From the NCBI RefSeq assembly GCF_025947345.1, contig NZ_CP110011.1, positions 2,852,001-2,916,000 of the forward strand: a stretch of DNA of 64,000 nt, in the 5' to 3' direction. Made by a program: the position numbers and the translations under genes. This DNA is from Flavobacterium sp. N502536. Lineage in GTDB: Bacteria > Bacteroidota > Bacteroidia > Flavobacteriales > Flavobacteriaceae. The notes beneath the pieces were generated by a model. That model was not told the origin of the DNA. It saw only the letters and a list, made by a program, of their open reading frames with translations, and searched no databases. Below are positions 34,837 to 43,194 of the stretch, one piece after another (positions within the stretch are counted from its first letter, which is position 1; each line of letters starts with the position of its first letter).

Positions 34837-35277
34837 TTAGTTGTTTGCTTTTTTGTGCTCTCTCATTTTCTCTTTTGCTTTTTCTTTATTTTCGTCTTGA
34901 ATGGAAGTCCATTTTTTATATTGATCGGCATTTAGAATTGATTTCATTTTGGCATCGTTAGCAGCTTGTTCGTCCAGCATTTGTTTTCTAAAAGCAACTT
35001 TGTCTTCTGTCGTCAGGCTTGTACCATTTTCTTTCTTGCTTTTGCGGTCTTCTTTATATTTTTCAGCTTTGGCACTTCTGTCCGCTAAAAGCTGTTTGAT
35101 CTGCGCTTGCTGGTTGGCATCTAAATTGAGTTCCGAAGTGAGTTTTTTTAACTTCTTTTCATTGCGTTGTTCCGGACTTAGTCTTTCTCTTGGTTCGCGT
35201 GCAGGTTTTTGATCTGCCTCTTGTGCAAAACTCGCTATTCCAACGAATAACAAAGCTGCGATAAGTAATTTCTTCAT
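34837..35277 (-). CDS. Periplasmic DUF4890/Spy-like protein
   Basis: 146 residues. A signal peptide (MKKLLIAALLFVGIASFAQE) precedes a highly charged helical protein with RLSPEQRNEKKLKKLTSELNLDANQQAQIKQLL. A second helical copy reads DEQAANDAKMKSILNADQYKKWTSIQDE. The LxxxQ-type helices resemble the Spy/CpxP family and the Bacteroidota DUF4890 group. A chaperone or envelope stress role is only inferred. The leader is about 85 nt with a perfect hairpin. Confidence 0.75.
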   Translation of the reverse strand: MKKLLIAALLFVGIASFAQEADQKPAREPRERLSPEQRNEKKLKKLTSELNLDANQQAQIKQLLADRSAKAEKYKEDRKSKKENGTSLTTEDKVAFRKQMLDEQAANDAKMKSILNADQYKKWTSIQDENKEKAKEKMREHKKANN

Positions 35278-35317
35278 GATGTACGTTTTTTAATTGTTTA
35301 TATAGTTTAGACTTTAA

Positions 35318-35339
35318 CGGATTAAAGAGGTTTAATCCG
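35318..35339 (-). promoter_or_regulatory. Perfect hairpin in the leader of the Spy-like gene
   Basis: CGGATTAAA-GAGG-TTTAATCCG gives a 9-bp stem with a 4-nt loop between the -7 element at 35365-35372 and the ATG. No T-tract follows on the minus strand, so it does not look like a terminator. It could be an operator or an mRNA-stabilising structure. Confidence 0.5.
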
Positions 35340-35364
35340 ATCGTCAGAATTATAGATTATTTAA

Positions 35365-35372
35365 CAAATTTA
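35365..35372 (-). promoter_or_regulatory. Candidate -7 promoter element for the Spy-like gene
   Basis: The minus strand reads TAAATTTG (TAnnTTTG). It implies an 80-90 nt leader that contains the hairpin at 35318-35339. Confidence 0.45.
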
Positions 35373-35520
35373 AGTAGAGTAATAGTTTAGTTATTTGGAA
35401 TTTAGAGGATTAGGTGGAGTCTTCGGCGGTTCATGCTTTTTATCATGTTTTTATAAGAAATGGTTTTTTAAATTTGTTTCTATATTAGAAATCAGGAACG
35501 ATCATCGTCAGAATTAAAAA

Positions 35521-36444
35521 ATGGAAGAATCATTTAGCAAAAAAAATAGAAACCGGGTTTTAAAAGCGGTAAACGGAGAGCTGTCGTATCAGAAATTAAC
35601 TGCTGCAGAATGGCATCAGTTTGTTCAAAACTGGAATTATGATGATGGAATCGAGCCTTTTGAATGGATGATCCAACAAAAAACACTTGATAAAGGAACA
35701 GTTCTTTGTTTGTATTGGCTGTTGCAACCCGATTATTTTTGTCGGTTTACGAGTGAAGAGCAAGTCAAAGACGATTTGTATTTTGAACAGTATAAATTGT
35801 TGAAAGAAATTGAGGAAAGATATCTTGCCGACTTTTATCAGGATGAGAACTTTTCGTTTGATCCGAATCCCGAATTTTTGGATGAAAATTCTACTGTAGC
35901 GTGTATTCCGGGTGAAATGTTGCTTAAAACTGGAGGAGTAGCTTTCGAACGATTGGATATTGAATTTGCTTTTTTAAGGAAACCTAACGAAAAGGAGTTG
36001 AAAACAATTGCGACCAGGATAACGGATGCAGTAAAGATTATTCAGCTTTCAAATCCGGACTTTGTTTATGACGATACGGATACGGCAGTAAACGCTATTG
36101 TTGAAAGTGTCGAATACTGGAAAATCAAAGAATTAGGGAAGATAAAAATCAATAATCTGTCGTATTTGTGGATGGATTGCATGCATAAAAAACACCAGTG
36201 GGACTGGATTGTATGGGATTGGGAAACCGGAAATAATCTGGGAGTTACAAATGCAACAAAAGAATTGACCTGTTTGGCAGATACCATTATAGCCCACACC
36301 ATAGACGGATTTCAGCCTGCTTCGATCATTTCTGATTTGTACAAAGACCTGGAAGGCGTAAATGATTTTTATGATCTAAAAAGAGACCCTTACAGCGGAA
36401 TCGGATTACTGTTTAGCACCGATCATTTGAAGTTTAGAGCATAA
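35521..36444 (+). CDS. DUF4274 domain-containing protein
   Basis: 307 residues, no signal peptide. The N-terminal part (about 25-95) has WHQFVQNWNYDDGIEPFEWMI and TVLCLYWLLQPDYF, which fits DUF4274. The remainder has a second domain with FERLDIEFAFLRKPNEKELK and WMDCMHKKHQWDWIVWDWETG that I do not recognise. DUF4274 proteins often occur in polymorphic toxin or immunity neighbourhoods, but no toxin gene is here. A small orphan gene follows 76 nt downstream. Confidence 0.65.
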   Translation: MEESFSKKNRNRVLKAVNGELSYQKLTAAEWHQFVQNWNYDDGIEPFEWMIQQKTLDKGTVLCLYWLLQPDYFCRFTSEEQVKDDLYFEQYKLLKEIEERYLADFYQDENFSFDPNPEFLDENSTVACIPGEMLLKTGGVAFERLDIEFAFLRKPNEKELKTIATRITDAVKIIQLSNPDFVYDDTDTAVNAIVESVEYWKIKELGKIKINNLSYLWMDCMHKKHQWDWIVWDWETGNNLGVTNATKELTCLADTIIAHTIDGFQPASIISDLYKDLEGVNDFYDLKRDPYSGIGLLFSTDHLKFRA

Positions 36445-36520
36445 GAAGCAGGAAGGATTTTCTGCTAAAAATAGAGACGAAGAGATCGTTTGGTTTTTCA
36501 AAGCGTAACAATTTAAACGT

Positions 36521-36937
36521 ATGGGATTAAGAAAAATTACAGTTGAAGAGAATGTTTATTGGTACAAAAGCGTTACTAAATATGCGCTTGAAACAGAAGC
36601 AGCAACATTTGAGATAACAATATTTCTGGAAGATCATAAACAAACTCCATTGAAAATCAGCTTTGTTACATGGGAAGACCTGTATGCCGGAAACCCTTTA
36701 AATACAGGAGTAGTGTTAACCAGACTATCTGATAAAGAAACCGAAAATGTCAATTTAAATCGGCCAAAATATATCAGAGAATGCATTTTATACGGCTTGA
36801 AAATGGGATGGAATGGCGGTAATAAAGTAGCAATTATCGATGGTTTAGAGATCCTTAGAAGTTTAGGTTATGATGTTTCCTGCCTTTGTCCAAAAGAGGG
36901 AATTGTTATAGCGCATGGAAAAGAATATTTAAAGTAA
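36521..36937 (+). CDS. Unrecognised cytoplasmic protein
   Basis: 138 residues with no signal peptide or membrane segment. It has alternating beta and alpha segments: TFEITIFLEDHKQTPLKISFVTWEDLY, then RPKYIRECILYGLKMGWNGGNKVAIIDGLEILRSLGYDV. Size and composition resemble small immunity-type proteins found beside toxin systems, but I cannot assign a family. It follows the DUF4274 gene in the same direction and precedes a dehydrogenase gene by 88 nt. Confidence 0.65.
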   Translation: MGLRKITVEENVYWYKSVTKYALETEAATFEITIFLEDHKQTPLKISFVTWEDLYAGNPLNTGVVLTRLSDKETENVNLNRPKYIRECILYGLKMGWNGGNKVAIIDGLEILRSLGYDVSCLCPKEGIVIAHGKEYLK

Positions 36938-37025
36938 GTTGATTTTTCAGGATCAGAAGTTACTTCAGAAGAATTGTTTAATTTAGTAGAATAGGAAGAT
37001 AAGAACCTCAAAAATAGTAATCAAG

Positions 37026-38051
37026 ATGAGTTTAAAAGATACAGTAAATACAAATAAAATAGCTTTTTTTTCAACGCAGCCTTACGATAAAACGTTCTTC
37101 AATAAATACAATGATGCTTTTGGGTTTGAACTGGATTTTTTTGAAACGCAATTAAATCCTCAAACCGTGATTTTGATTGAAAATGCTTTGATTGTTTGTG
37201 TTTTTGTAAACGACATCGTCAATGAAGCCGTGTTGAAACAATTGGCTGAAAAAGGAGTGAAGATTATTGCTTTGCGCTGCGCGGGTTTTAATAATGTTGA
37301 TTTGGATGCTGCTAAAAAGTATAATCTGAAAGTTTGTCGGGTTCCTGCATACTCACCTCAGGCTGTTGCAGAGCATGCGATGGCAATGATTTTAACACTG
37401 AACCGAAAAACACATAAAGCTTACAATAGAGTTCGGGAACAAAATTTTTCACTGAACGGGCTATTAGGTTTTGATTTGTTTGGGAAGACCATCGGAATCA
37501 TCGGAACGGGAAATATAGGGAAAGCTTTCGCTAAGATTGCAAAAGGTTTTGGCTGTAAAGTTCTGGCGTATGACATCGTAACAAATGCCGAAATGGAGAA
37601 AGATGGCGTACAGTTTGTTTCGTTGGATGAGATTTTCAAGTCCAGCGATATTATCTCGTTGCATTGCCCTTTAAACGATCAAACGAAGCATGTCATTAAT
37701 AAAAAGTCTATCGCTTTAATGAAAGACAGTGTAATGCTTATCAATACAAGCCGTGGCGGATTGATTGAAACAGCCGCTGTTATTGAAGGTTTGAAAGAAG
37801 GCAAAATAGGGTATTTGGGAATTGATGTTTACGAACAGGAAGAAAAACTATTCTTCAGAGATCTTTCCGCCGATATTATTCAGGATGATGCCATTCAGCG
37901 TTTGATGAGTTTTCCAAATGTTTTGGTGACCGCGCATCAGGCGTTTTTTACCAATGAAGCCTTAACACAGATCGCTTTGGTTACCTTTAACAATATAAAG
38001 TCTTTATTGACGGAGAATGATATTGAAAATAAAGCCGCTTTGTTAGTTTAA
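37026..38051 (+). CDS. D-2-hydroxyacid dehydrogenase (D-lactate dehydrogenase-like)
   Basis: 341 residues. The NAD-binding Rossmann domain carries GTGNIGKAFAKIAKGFG. The catalytic region has RCAGFNNVDLDAA, INTSRGGLIETAAVIEGL, an Asp/Glu-rich IDVYEQEEKLFF stretch, and the proton-relay His in VTAHQAFFTNEAL. The FRDLS segment after the Glu is typical of the fermentative D-LDH (LdhA) branch. It probably interconverts pyruvate and D-lactate with NADH. It stands as a single gene ahead of a repeat-derived palindrome. Confidence 0.88.
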   Translation: MSLKDTVNTNKIAFFSTQPYDKTFFNKYNDAFGFELDFFETQLNPQTVILIENALIVCVFVNDIVNEAVLKQLAEKGVKIIALRCAGFNNVDLDAAKKYNLKVCRVPAYSPQAVAEHAMAMILTLNRKTHKAYNRVREQNFSLNGLLGFDLFGKTIGIIGTGNIGKAFAKIAKGFGCKVLAYDIVTNAEMEKDGVQFVSLDEIFKSSDIISLHCPLNDQTKHVINKKSIALMKDSVMLINTSRGGLIETAAVIEGLKEGKIGYLGIDVYEQEEKLFFRDLSADIIQDDAIQRLMSFPNVLVTAHQAFFTNEALTQIALVTFNNIKSLLTENDIENKAALLV

Positions 38052-38061
38052 ATTGAATCAC

Positions 38062-38094
38062 AAATTCGATCGGTTTTTAAAACCTGTCGGGTTT
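38062..38094. repeat. Degenerate copy of the 32-nt palindromic element
   Basis: The right arm TTTTAAAACCTGTCGGGTTT (38075-38094) is identical to the right part of the perfect palindrome at 38753-38784. The left arm (AAATTCGATCGG) has four mismatches. It lies just after the dehydrogenase stop. Confidence 0.8.
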
Positions 38095-38130
38095 AGAAAC
38101 GGAATCGTAAAAATTAAAAAAAGAGAAAAC

Positions 38131-38733
38131 ATGAAAAGAAAAATTTTATTGGCATTTCTGGTTTTAGGAATGATTTCTTGCCAGAATAAAGAAAAAACAG
38201 GAGAAGAGAATGTTGTGGAGGCCATCGCAACTGACACCATAACAAAAACAGCAACCGGAACAGCAGACGTAAGCGATGCTCCGCACAAAGACGATAAAGC
38301 AGTCGAGACCATCAGAAAGCAGCTTTTAGTATTACTGAAAAAAGATCTGCCAGCCTTGACAGCCGACGACAGATTCTTTTATTATAGTGCTTTTGATTTA
38401 AATAATGATAAAAAGGAAGAGTACTTTGTAGGTTTTTCGAATCCTTATTTTTGTGGAAGCGGAGGCTGTTCAGGATACATTTTGAATAATGACGGAAGTT
38501 TGATCAATTCTTTCACCGTAACTGATTTCCCTATTTATGTAACCACTTCAGTAACGGAGAAATTTTATGATCTAATAGCTGTAAGTGGAGGAAAATTTCA
38601 TCTTCTAAAACTGAAAAATGGAAAATATCCTTCAAATCCATCTGTTCAGGAAGTTGTTAAAGAGGAAGCTACAAGAGAAAGTACAACGGTTTTGGATATC
38701 GATGGGAAGAAGTTGGAGAAGTACTCGTTTTAA
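38131..38733 (+). CDS. Lipoprotein of unknown function
   Basis: 200 residues from the ATG at 38131: signal MKRKILLAFLVLGMISC with a lipobox (Cys17), a Glu/Thr-rich linker, then a domain with DDRFFYYSAFDLNNDKKEEYFVGFSNPYFCGSGGCSGYIL. The Cys pair CGSGGC and the EYFVGF strand recall small envelope proteins that resemble repeat-containing lipoproteins, but I cannot name a family. The frame is open back to 38053, yet those extra residues translate the palindromic repeat at 38062-38094 and should not be part of the protein. Confidence 0.8.
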   Translation: MKRKILLAFLVLGMISCQNKEKTGEENVVEAIATDTITKTATGTADVSDAPHKDDKAVETIRKQLLVLLKKDLPALTADDRFFYYSAFDLNNDKKEEYFVGFSNPYFCGSGGCSGYILNNDGSLINSFTVTDFPIYVTTSVTEKFYDLIAVSGGKFHLLKLKNGKYPSNPSVQEVVKEEATRESTTVLDIDGKKLEKYSF

Positions 38734-38752
38734 TCAAATGGTATTAAACAAT

Positions 38753-38784
38753 AAACCCGACAGGTTTTAAAACCTGTCGGGTTT
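38753..38784. terminator. Perfect 32-nt palindrome, likely two-way terminator
   Basis: The arm AAACCCGACAGGTTTT is followed at once by its reverse complement AAAACCTGTCGGGTTT, with no spacer. It lies between the convergent lipoprotein gene and lysS, where a hairpin in either RNA strand could end transcription. It is one member of a repeat family (see 38062-38094). Confidence 0.75.
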
Positions 38785-38842
38785 GAATTATTATAAATCA
38801 GTTTTGGAATTTGGATTTTCCAAAATTTGAATTTTTAAAAAA

Positions 38843-40543
38843 CTATCCTACCAATTCCACAAATTTAAATTCGCCTTCAACAGCTACTTTAGTCAAACCG
38901 TGTTTAGATAAGTTTTTCATAGACGCATCCCATTTTTTACCGCTTAAATTTGCAGTAATTTTTAGTTGCTGAAGATCCATTTTATTCTCATTTCCTTTCA
39001 ATAAGTCTACGATAAATTTCTCTTCGTCTGATAATTCGACAGTTTGTTTTTTCTCCGGACGCATTTGCGGGAACAATAAAACTTCCTGAATCGATGCGTT
39101 ATTGGTTAAGTACATAATCAAACGGTCCATCCCAATTCCCATTCCAGATGTTGGCGGCATACCGTATTCTAAGGCTCTTAAGAAATCCTCGTCGATAATA
39201 CCGTTTGCTTCATCATCACCTTTTGCAGCCAGACGCATCTGATCTTCAAAACGCTCTCTTTGATCAATTGGGTCGTTTAATTCAGAATAAGCATTCGCAA
39301 TTTCTTTACCACAAACCATTAATTCAAAACGTTCGGTTAAGTCTGGATTGTCGCGGTGTTCTTTACATAACGGAGACATTTCTTTCGGATAATCTGTAAT
39401 GAAAGTAGGCTGAATGTAATTTCCTTCACATTTTGCACCAAAGATTTCATCGATTAGTTTTCCTTTCCCCATTGTTTTATCCACTTCGATTCCCATTCCT
39501 TTTGCAGCTTCAAACAGCTCTTCTTCTGTTTTTCCTGAGATATCAAAACCGGTAAAATGTTTGATCGAATCCGTCATCGTAACACGGGCGTAAGGCGCTT
39601 TAAAGTTAATTTGATGCTCGCCAAAAGTAACTTCACTAGTTCCGTTTACGGCAATAGCACAATGCTCCAGCAGGCCTTCTGCAAATTCCATCATCCAGTT
39701 GTAGTCTTTGTAGGCTACATATATTTCCATTGCTGTAAACTCAGGGTTATGCGTTCTGTCCATTCCTTCATTACGGAAGTTTCTGGAAAACTCATAAACA
39801 CCTTCAAATCCACCAACAATTAATCTTTTTAAATACAATTCGTTTGCAATACGCATGTAAAGCGGAATGTCAAGCGAATTATGGTGCGTAATAAAAGGTC
39901 TTGCCGAAGCACCACCAGGAATCGATTGCAAAACCGGAGTGTCAACTTCAAGATATCCTGCATCGTTAAAATAACCACGCATAGCGGTAAATAACTTGGT
40001 ACGTTTGATGAAAGTCTCTTTAACATGTTGATTCACCGTTAGATCTACATAACGCATTCTGTAACGCAATTCAGCATCATTAAAAGCATCGTGTACATTT
40101 CCGTCCTCGTCAACTTTTGGTAAAGGCAACGGACGTAATGTTTTACTCAAAAAAGTAAAACCGCTCACACGAATACATTTTGCTCCAACCTGAGTCGTAA
40201 ACAATTCACCTTCGATACCAATAAAGTCACCTAAATCGGTTAATTTTTTAAAAACCTGATTGTATAACGTTTTATCGTCACCTTCACACAAAACATCGCG
40301 ATTCACGTACAATTGAATACGTCCTTCGCTATCCTGCAATTCAGCAAAACAAGCTTTCCCCTGATCACGAACACTCATCAAACGTCCCGCAACGATCACC
40401 TTCTTACCCTCTTCAAATGACTCCTTTATTTGCTTTGAAGTATGATTTACAGGAAAAAGATTAGCCGGATAAGGATTGATTCCTAAGTTGCGTAAGTTTT
40501 GAAGTTTTTCTCTTCGGATGATTTCTTGTTCTGATAGTGCCAT
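38843..40543 (-). CDS. lysS: Lysine--tRNA ligase, class II
   Basis: 566 residues. The N-terminal OB-fold anticodon-binding domain (about 50-150) includes VIVAGRLMSVRDQGKACFAELQDSEGRIQLYVNRD. The class II catalytic core has motif 1 (TVNQHVKETFIKRTKLFTAMR), motif 2 (FRNEGMDRTHNPEFTAMEIY) and motif 3 (GMGIGMDRLIMYLTN). A C-terminal extension of about 65 residues beyond motif 3 (DLQQLKITANLSGKKWDASMKNL) is a small helical domain that is seen in Bacteroidota LysS but absent from the E. coli enzyme. It charges tRNA-Lys in the cytoplasm. Confidence 0.97.
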   Translation of the reverse strand: MALSEQEIIRREKLQNLRNLGINPYPANLFPVNHTSKQIKESFEEGKKVIVAGRLMSVRDQGKACFAELQDSEGRIQLYVNRDVLCEGDDKTLYNQVFKKLTDLGDFIGIEGELFTTQVGAKCIRVSGFTFLSKTLRPLPLPKVDEDGNVHDAFNDAELRYRMRYVDLTVNQHVKETFIKRTKLFTAMRGYFNDAGYLEVDTPVLQSIPGGASARPFITHHNSLDIPLYMRIANELYLKRLIVGGFEGVYEFSRNFRNEGMDRTHNPEFTAMEIYVAYKDYNWMMEFAEGLLEHCAIAVNGTSEVTFGEHQINFKAPYARVTMTDSIKHFTGFDISGKTEEELFEAAKGMGIEVDKTMGKGKLIDEIFGAKCEGNYIQPTFITDYPKEMSPLCKEHRDNPDLTERFELMVCGKEIANAYSELNDPIDQRERFEDQMRLAAKGDDEANGIIDEDFLRALEYGMPPTSGMGIGMDRLIMYLTNNASIQEVLLFPQMRPEKKQTVELSDEEKFIVDLLKGNENKMDLQQLKITANLSGKKWDASMKNLSKHGLTKVAVEGEFKFVELVG

Positions 40544-40565
40544 TTTGTGCTCTTTTTTAAGTGTG

Positions 40566-40573
40566 CAAAGATA
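40566..40573 (-). promoter_or_regulatory. Candidate -7 promoter element for lysS
   Basis: The minus strand reads TATCTTTG, 22 nt before the ATG. Confidence 0.5.
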
Positions 40574-40680
40574 AAGAAAAGAATGTAGATTTCAGAATGC
40601 TGATTTTAGATTTTTTGAAGCAGTAATTTTCGGGTTTTCAAGGTGGTTTTGTCCCGCTATCCACTTGTGTCTTTTTGCTG

Positions 40681-40737
40681 AAAATCATCTTCGATGATTT
40701 TCTAAGATCCTTAGAATCTTAGAACCTCAGAACCTAA
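40681..40737. repeat. Hairpin plus reversed CTAAGNNN octamer array
   Basis: AAAATCATC-TTC-GATGATTTT (40681-40701) is a 9-bp hairpin. It runs into TTCTAAGATCCTTAGAATCTT (40699-40719) and AGAACCTCAGAACCTAAC, which is the reverse orientation of the octamer family at 18005-18134 and 27841-27872. Confidence 0.7.
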
Positions 40738-40784
40738 CAAAAACGATTAAACAAATCCCCAATTAAACAATCCGCCAAACTTCG

Positions 40785-40792
40785 TATCTTTG
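40785..40792 (+). promoter_or_regulatory. Candidate -7 promoter element for the lipoprotein-lipB unit
   Basis: TATCTTTG (TAnnTTTG), 17 nt before the ATG at 40810. No TTG at the usual distance. Confidence 0.5.
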
Positions 40793-40809
40793 AGAAAAAA
40801 TTAACCACG

Positions 40810-41565
40810 ATGAGATTATACAAACTACTTAGCTTTTCTTTTTTAGTAGCAACACTGACAAGTTGCACCTTTACCGAGAGCATTTACGTGAATGATAACG
40901 GAACCGGAAAGTTCTCTTTAAACATGGACGGTTCTTCTTTAATGGCAATGGCAGGGAACCAGATAGGAGATCAATTGGGAGCTGATGCCAAAAAAAATGT
41001 AGATTCTACTTTTACCTTCAAACAACTGTTGGCGGATAAAAGCGAAAGCATTTCAAAATTATCTCCTGAAGCTCAAAGTGAGATTAAAAAACTGGAAGAC
41101 CTTGTGGTTAATATTAAAACGAACGAGGAGAAAAAAGAATTTCTGATGGACTTTTCAGAAAATTTTAAAAATGTAAACGAATTACACGACATATTACAAT
41201 CCATCAACACCCTTCAAAAACTGACAGGAGGAGCAGATGCTTCAACACCTTTTTCAGGAGGTTTCGGAGATAACAGCAGTAAAGTAAACTACAATTATGA
41301 TGGAAAGAAATTTAGCCGTAAAGCGATAGTCGACAAACAAAAACTGGCCGCAAAAGTACAGGATTCAACCGCCGAAATGTCAAAAATGGTTTTTTCATCC
41401 TCTACTTATGTGATAAAATACCACTTCCCAAAACGCATTAAAAAAGTCTCAAATCCGACGGCTTTGTTTAGTGAAGACCGAAAAACAATTACAATTCAAT
41501 ACCCTTTTACGGATTATATGGAGAATCCTGACAAGCTTAACTTTGATGTTGAGTTTGAAAAATAA
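40810..41565 (+). CDS. Lipoprotein of unknown function
   Basis: 251 residues. The signal MRLYKLLSFSFLVATLTSC has a lipobox (Cys19). The mature part has TESIYVNDNGTGKFSLNMDGSSLMAM, a helical middle with Lys/Glu-rich segments (about 75-140) and a C-terminal beta part (SSTYVIKYHFPKRIKKVSNPTALFSEDRKTITIQYPF). Conserved in Flavobacteriia as far as I can recall, without an assigned role. It is 5 nt from lipB and likely co-transcribed. Confidence 0.8.
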   Translation: MRLYKLLSFSFLVATLTSCTFTESIYVNDNGTGKFSLNMDGSSLMAMAGNQIGDQLGADAKKNVDSTFTFKQLLADKSESISKLSPEAQSEIKKLEDLVVNIKTNEEKKEFLMDFSENFKNVNELHDILQSINTLQKLTGGADASTPFSGGFGDNSSKVNYNYDGKKFSRKAIVDKQKLAAKVQDSTAEMSKMVFSSSTYVIKYHFPKRIKKVSNPTALFSEDRKTITIQYPFTDYMENPDKLNFDVEFEK

Positions 41566-41570
41566 TTACA

Positions 41571-42269
41571 ATGAATAAAAAAATTCAACTTCAGGATTTA
41601 GGAAGTAAAGACTATAAATCGACCTGGGAATATCAGGAAGAACTTTTTAAAGACATAGTCGACCTAAAAATCAGAAACCGAAGAGAAGAGCTTGATTTAG
41701 AAACACCCAACTACTTGTTGTTTGTAGAACATCCGCATGTTTATACACTGGGAAAAAGCGGTGATTTTGAGAACTTACTCTTAAACGAAAAACAATTGGA
41801 GGCCAAAGGAGCCACCTTTTATAAAATCAATCGTGGTGGCGATATTACCTATCACGGACCAGGACAGATTGTGGGGTATCCCATTTTGGATCTGGAAAAT
41901 TTCTTTACCGATATTCATAAGTATTTGCGTTTTCTCGAAGAATCGATTATCCTCACTTTAGAAGAATATGGTTTAAAATGCGGACGAAGCGATGGAGAAA
42001 CCGGAGTCTGGCTAGATGTCGGAACTCCCTTTGCCAGAAAAATTTGTGCGCTTGGTGTTCGCGCCTCACGCTGGGTAACCATGCACGGATTTGCTTTAAA
42101 TGTCAATGTTGATTTGGGGTACTTTGATAACATTATTCCGTGTGGAATCCGTGGGAAAGGAGTGACTTCATTACAGGTAGAGCTTGGTGTTGAAAAAGTA
42201 GACGAAGCAGAAGTAAAAGCAAAAATCATAAAACATTTAACCCGTTTGTTTGAAGCAGAGTTTGTTTAA
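41571..42269 (+). CDS. lipB: Octanoyltransferase
   Basis: 232 residues. It moves the octanoyl group from octanoyl-ACP to the lipoyl domains of target enzymes in lipoic acid synthesis. Diagnostic motifs are RGGDITYHGPGQIVGYPI, the Lys of FARKICALGVR and the catalytic Cys of NIIPCGIRGKGVTSL. Length is normal. The gene follows a lipoprotein gene by 5 nt and is followed by an AraC-type regulator. lipA is not in the window. Confidence 0.96.
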   Translation: MNKKIQLQDLGSKDYKSTWEYQEELFKDIVDLKIRNRREELDLETPNYLLFVEHPHVYTLGKSGDFENLLLNEKQLEAKGATFYKINRGGDITYHGPGQIVGYPILDLENFFTDIHKYLRFLEESIILTLEEYGLKCGRSDGETGVWLDVGTPFARKICALGVRASRWVTMHGFALNVNVDLGYFDNIIPCGIRGKGVTSLQVELGVEKVDEAEVKAKIIKHLTRLFEAEFV

Positions 42270-42294
42270 ACAGGCTCTCGAAATATAAAAAAGT

Positions 42295-43116
42295 ATGGCA
42301 GATGCTGAAGAAAATAACAATTATAAAATTGCTGTTCCTTCAGCATTTGATACTGTTTTCTCGCATTTTTACTTTGCAGAGAATAAAACCGATATTCCGG
42401 TAACCAAAACATTATTACCCAGTTTTCAGACGATCTTAGTCTTTGTTTTTGGAAAAGGAGCTTCTTTAAAATCGCAGCAAAATACGATTCTGGAAGCAGA
42501 ACGATGTGTCGTTTTGGGTCCAATAAAACAAGCTTTTGATTACACCTTAAATCCTGATTCGGAGATTCTGGTGGCCAACTTCAAAGAAGATGCTTTCTAT
42601 CGGTTCTTTGGAAACGCGCTTTTAACCCATTCTTTGCCTGTTCACCCGGATACTTTGATGGCCGAAAATTGCTTTACCGCTTTATGGGAGGAACTAAAAG
42701 AATTCGCTGATCCAAAAGAGCGGGTGGATCATATTTTAGAGTTTTGCCGGCCTTATTTACGAGAACAGCACTCCATTACCTCTCTTTTAAGCGATTTCAG
42801 GACAAAAAACATCAATCCGATAAAAGCGATTGCCTCTAAAACAAATCAATCAGAACGAAACATTCAACTCAATCAAAAGAAGTTTTTTGGTTATACCATC
42901 AAAGAAATTAGCCGTTACGAACGTTTTTTAAAAGCTGTAGAGGCAATTCAAAAAGATATTTTACAAAACGCTAAAACAGATTGGCTTGCCATTGTCGAAC
43001 AATGTGGTTATTATGATCAGAGTCAGTTGATACATGATTTTAAACATTATATGAACATCTCTCCAACCAAATTCCTGAAATTTCAAAACGATATCTGTAA
43101 CTCAAAGACAGAATAG
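42295..43116 (+). CDS. AraC family transcriptional regulator
   Basis: 273 residues. The N-terminal half (about 1-150) is a putative sensor domain (VPSAFDTVFSHFYFAENKTDIPVTKTLLPSFQTILVFVFGKG) of the cupin-like type. The C-terminal half has two helix-turn-helix motifs: IKAIASKTNQSERNIQLNQKKFFGYTIKEISRYERF and WLAIVEQCGYYDQSQLIHDFKHYMNISPTKFLK, the usual AraC pattern. It likely controls the flavoprotein gene that starts 79 nt downstream; this is inferred from position. Confidence 0.88.
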   Translation: MADAEENNNYKIAVPSAFDTVFSHFYFAENKTDIPVTKTLLPSFQTILVFVFGKGASLKSQQNTILEAERCVVLGPIKQAFDYTLNPDSEILVANFKEDAFYRFFGNALLTHSLPVHPDTLMAENCFTALWEELKEFADPKERVDHILEFCRPYLREQHSITSLLSDFRTKNINPIKAIASKTNQSERNIQLNQKKFFGYTIKEISRYERFLKAVEAIQKDILQNAKTDWLAIVEQCGYYDQSQLIHDFKHYMNISPTKFLKFQNDICNSKTE

Positions 43117-43137
43117 CCCCTTTTCGTTTTCTTACAA

Positions 43138-43166
43138 TTGTGATCGGATCAGCAGTTTTACATTTG
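43138..43166 (+). promoter_or_regulatory. Promoter of the NAD(P)H oxidoreductase gene
   Basis: TTG at 43138-43140, an 18-nt spacer, then TACATTTG at 43159-43166: a full match to the Bacteroidota consensus, 28 nt before the start. Confidence 0.7.
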
Positions 43167-43194
43167 TCATGTTCAATCTTAAAAAACAGAAAAC

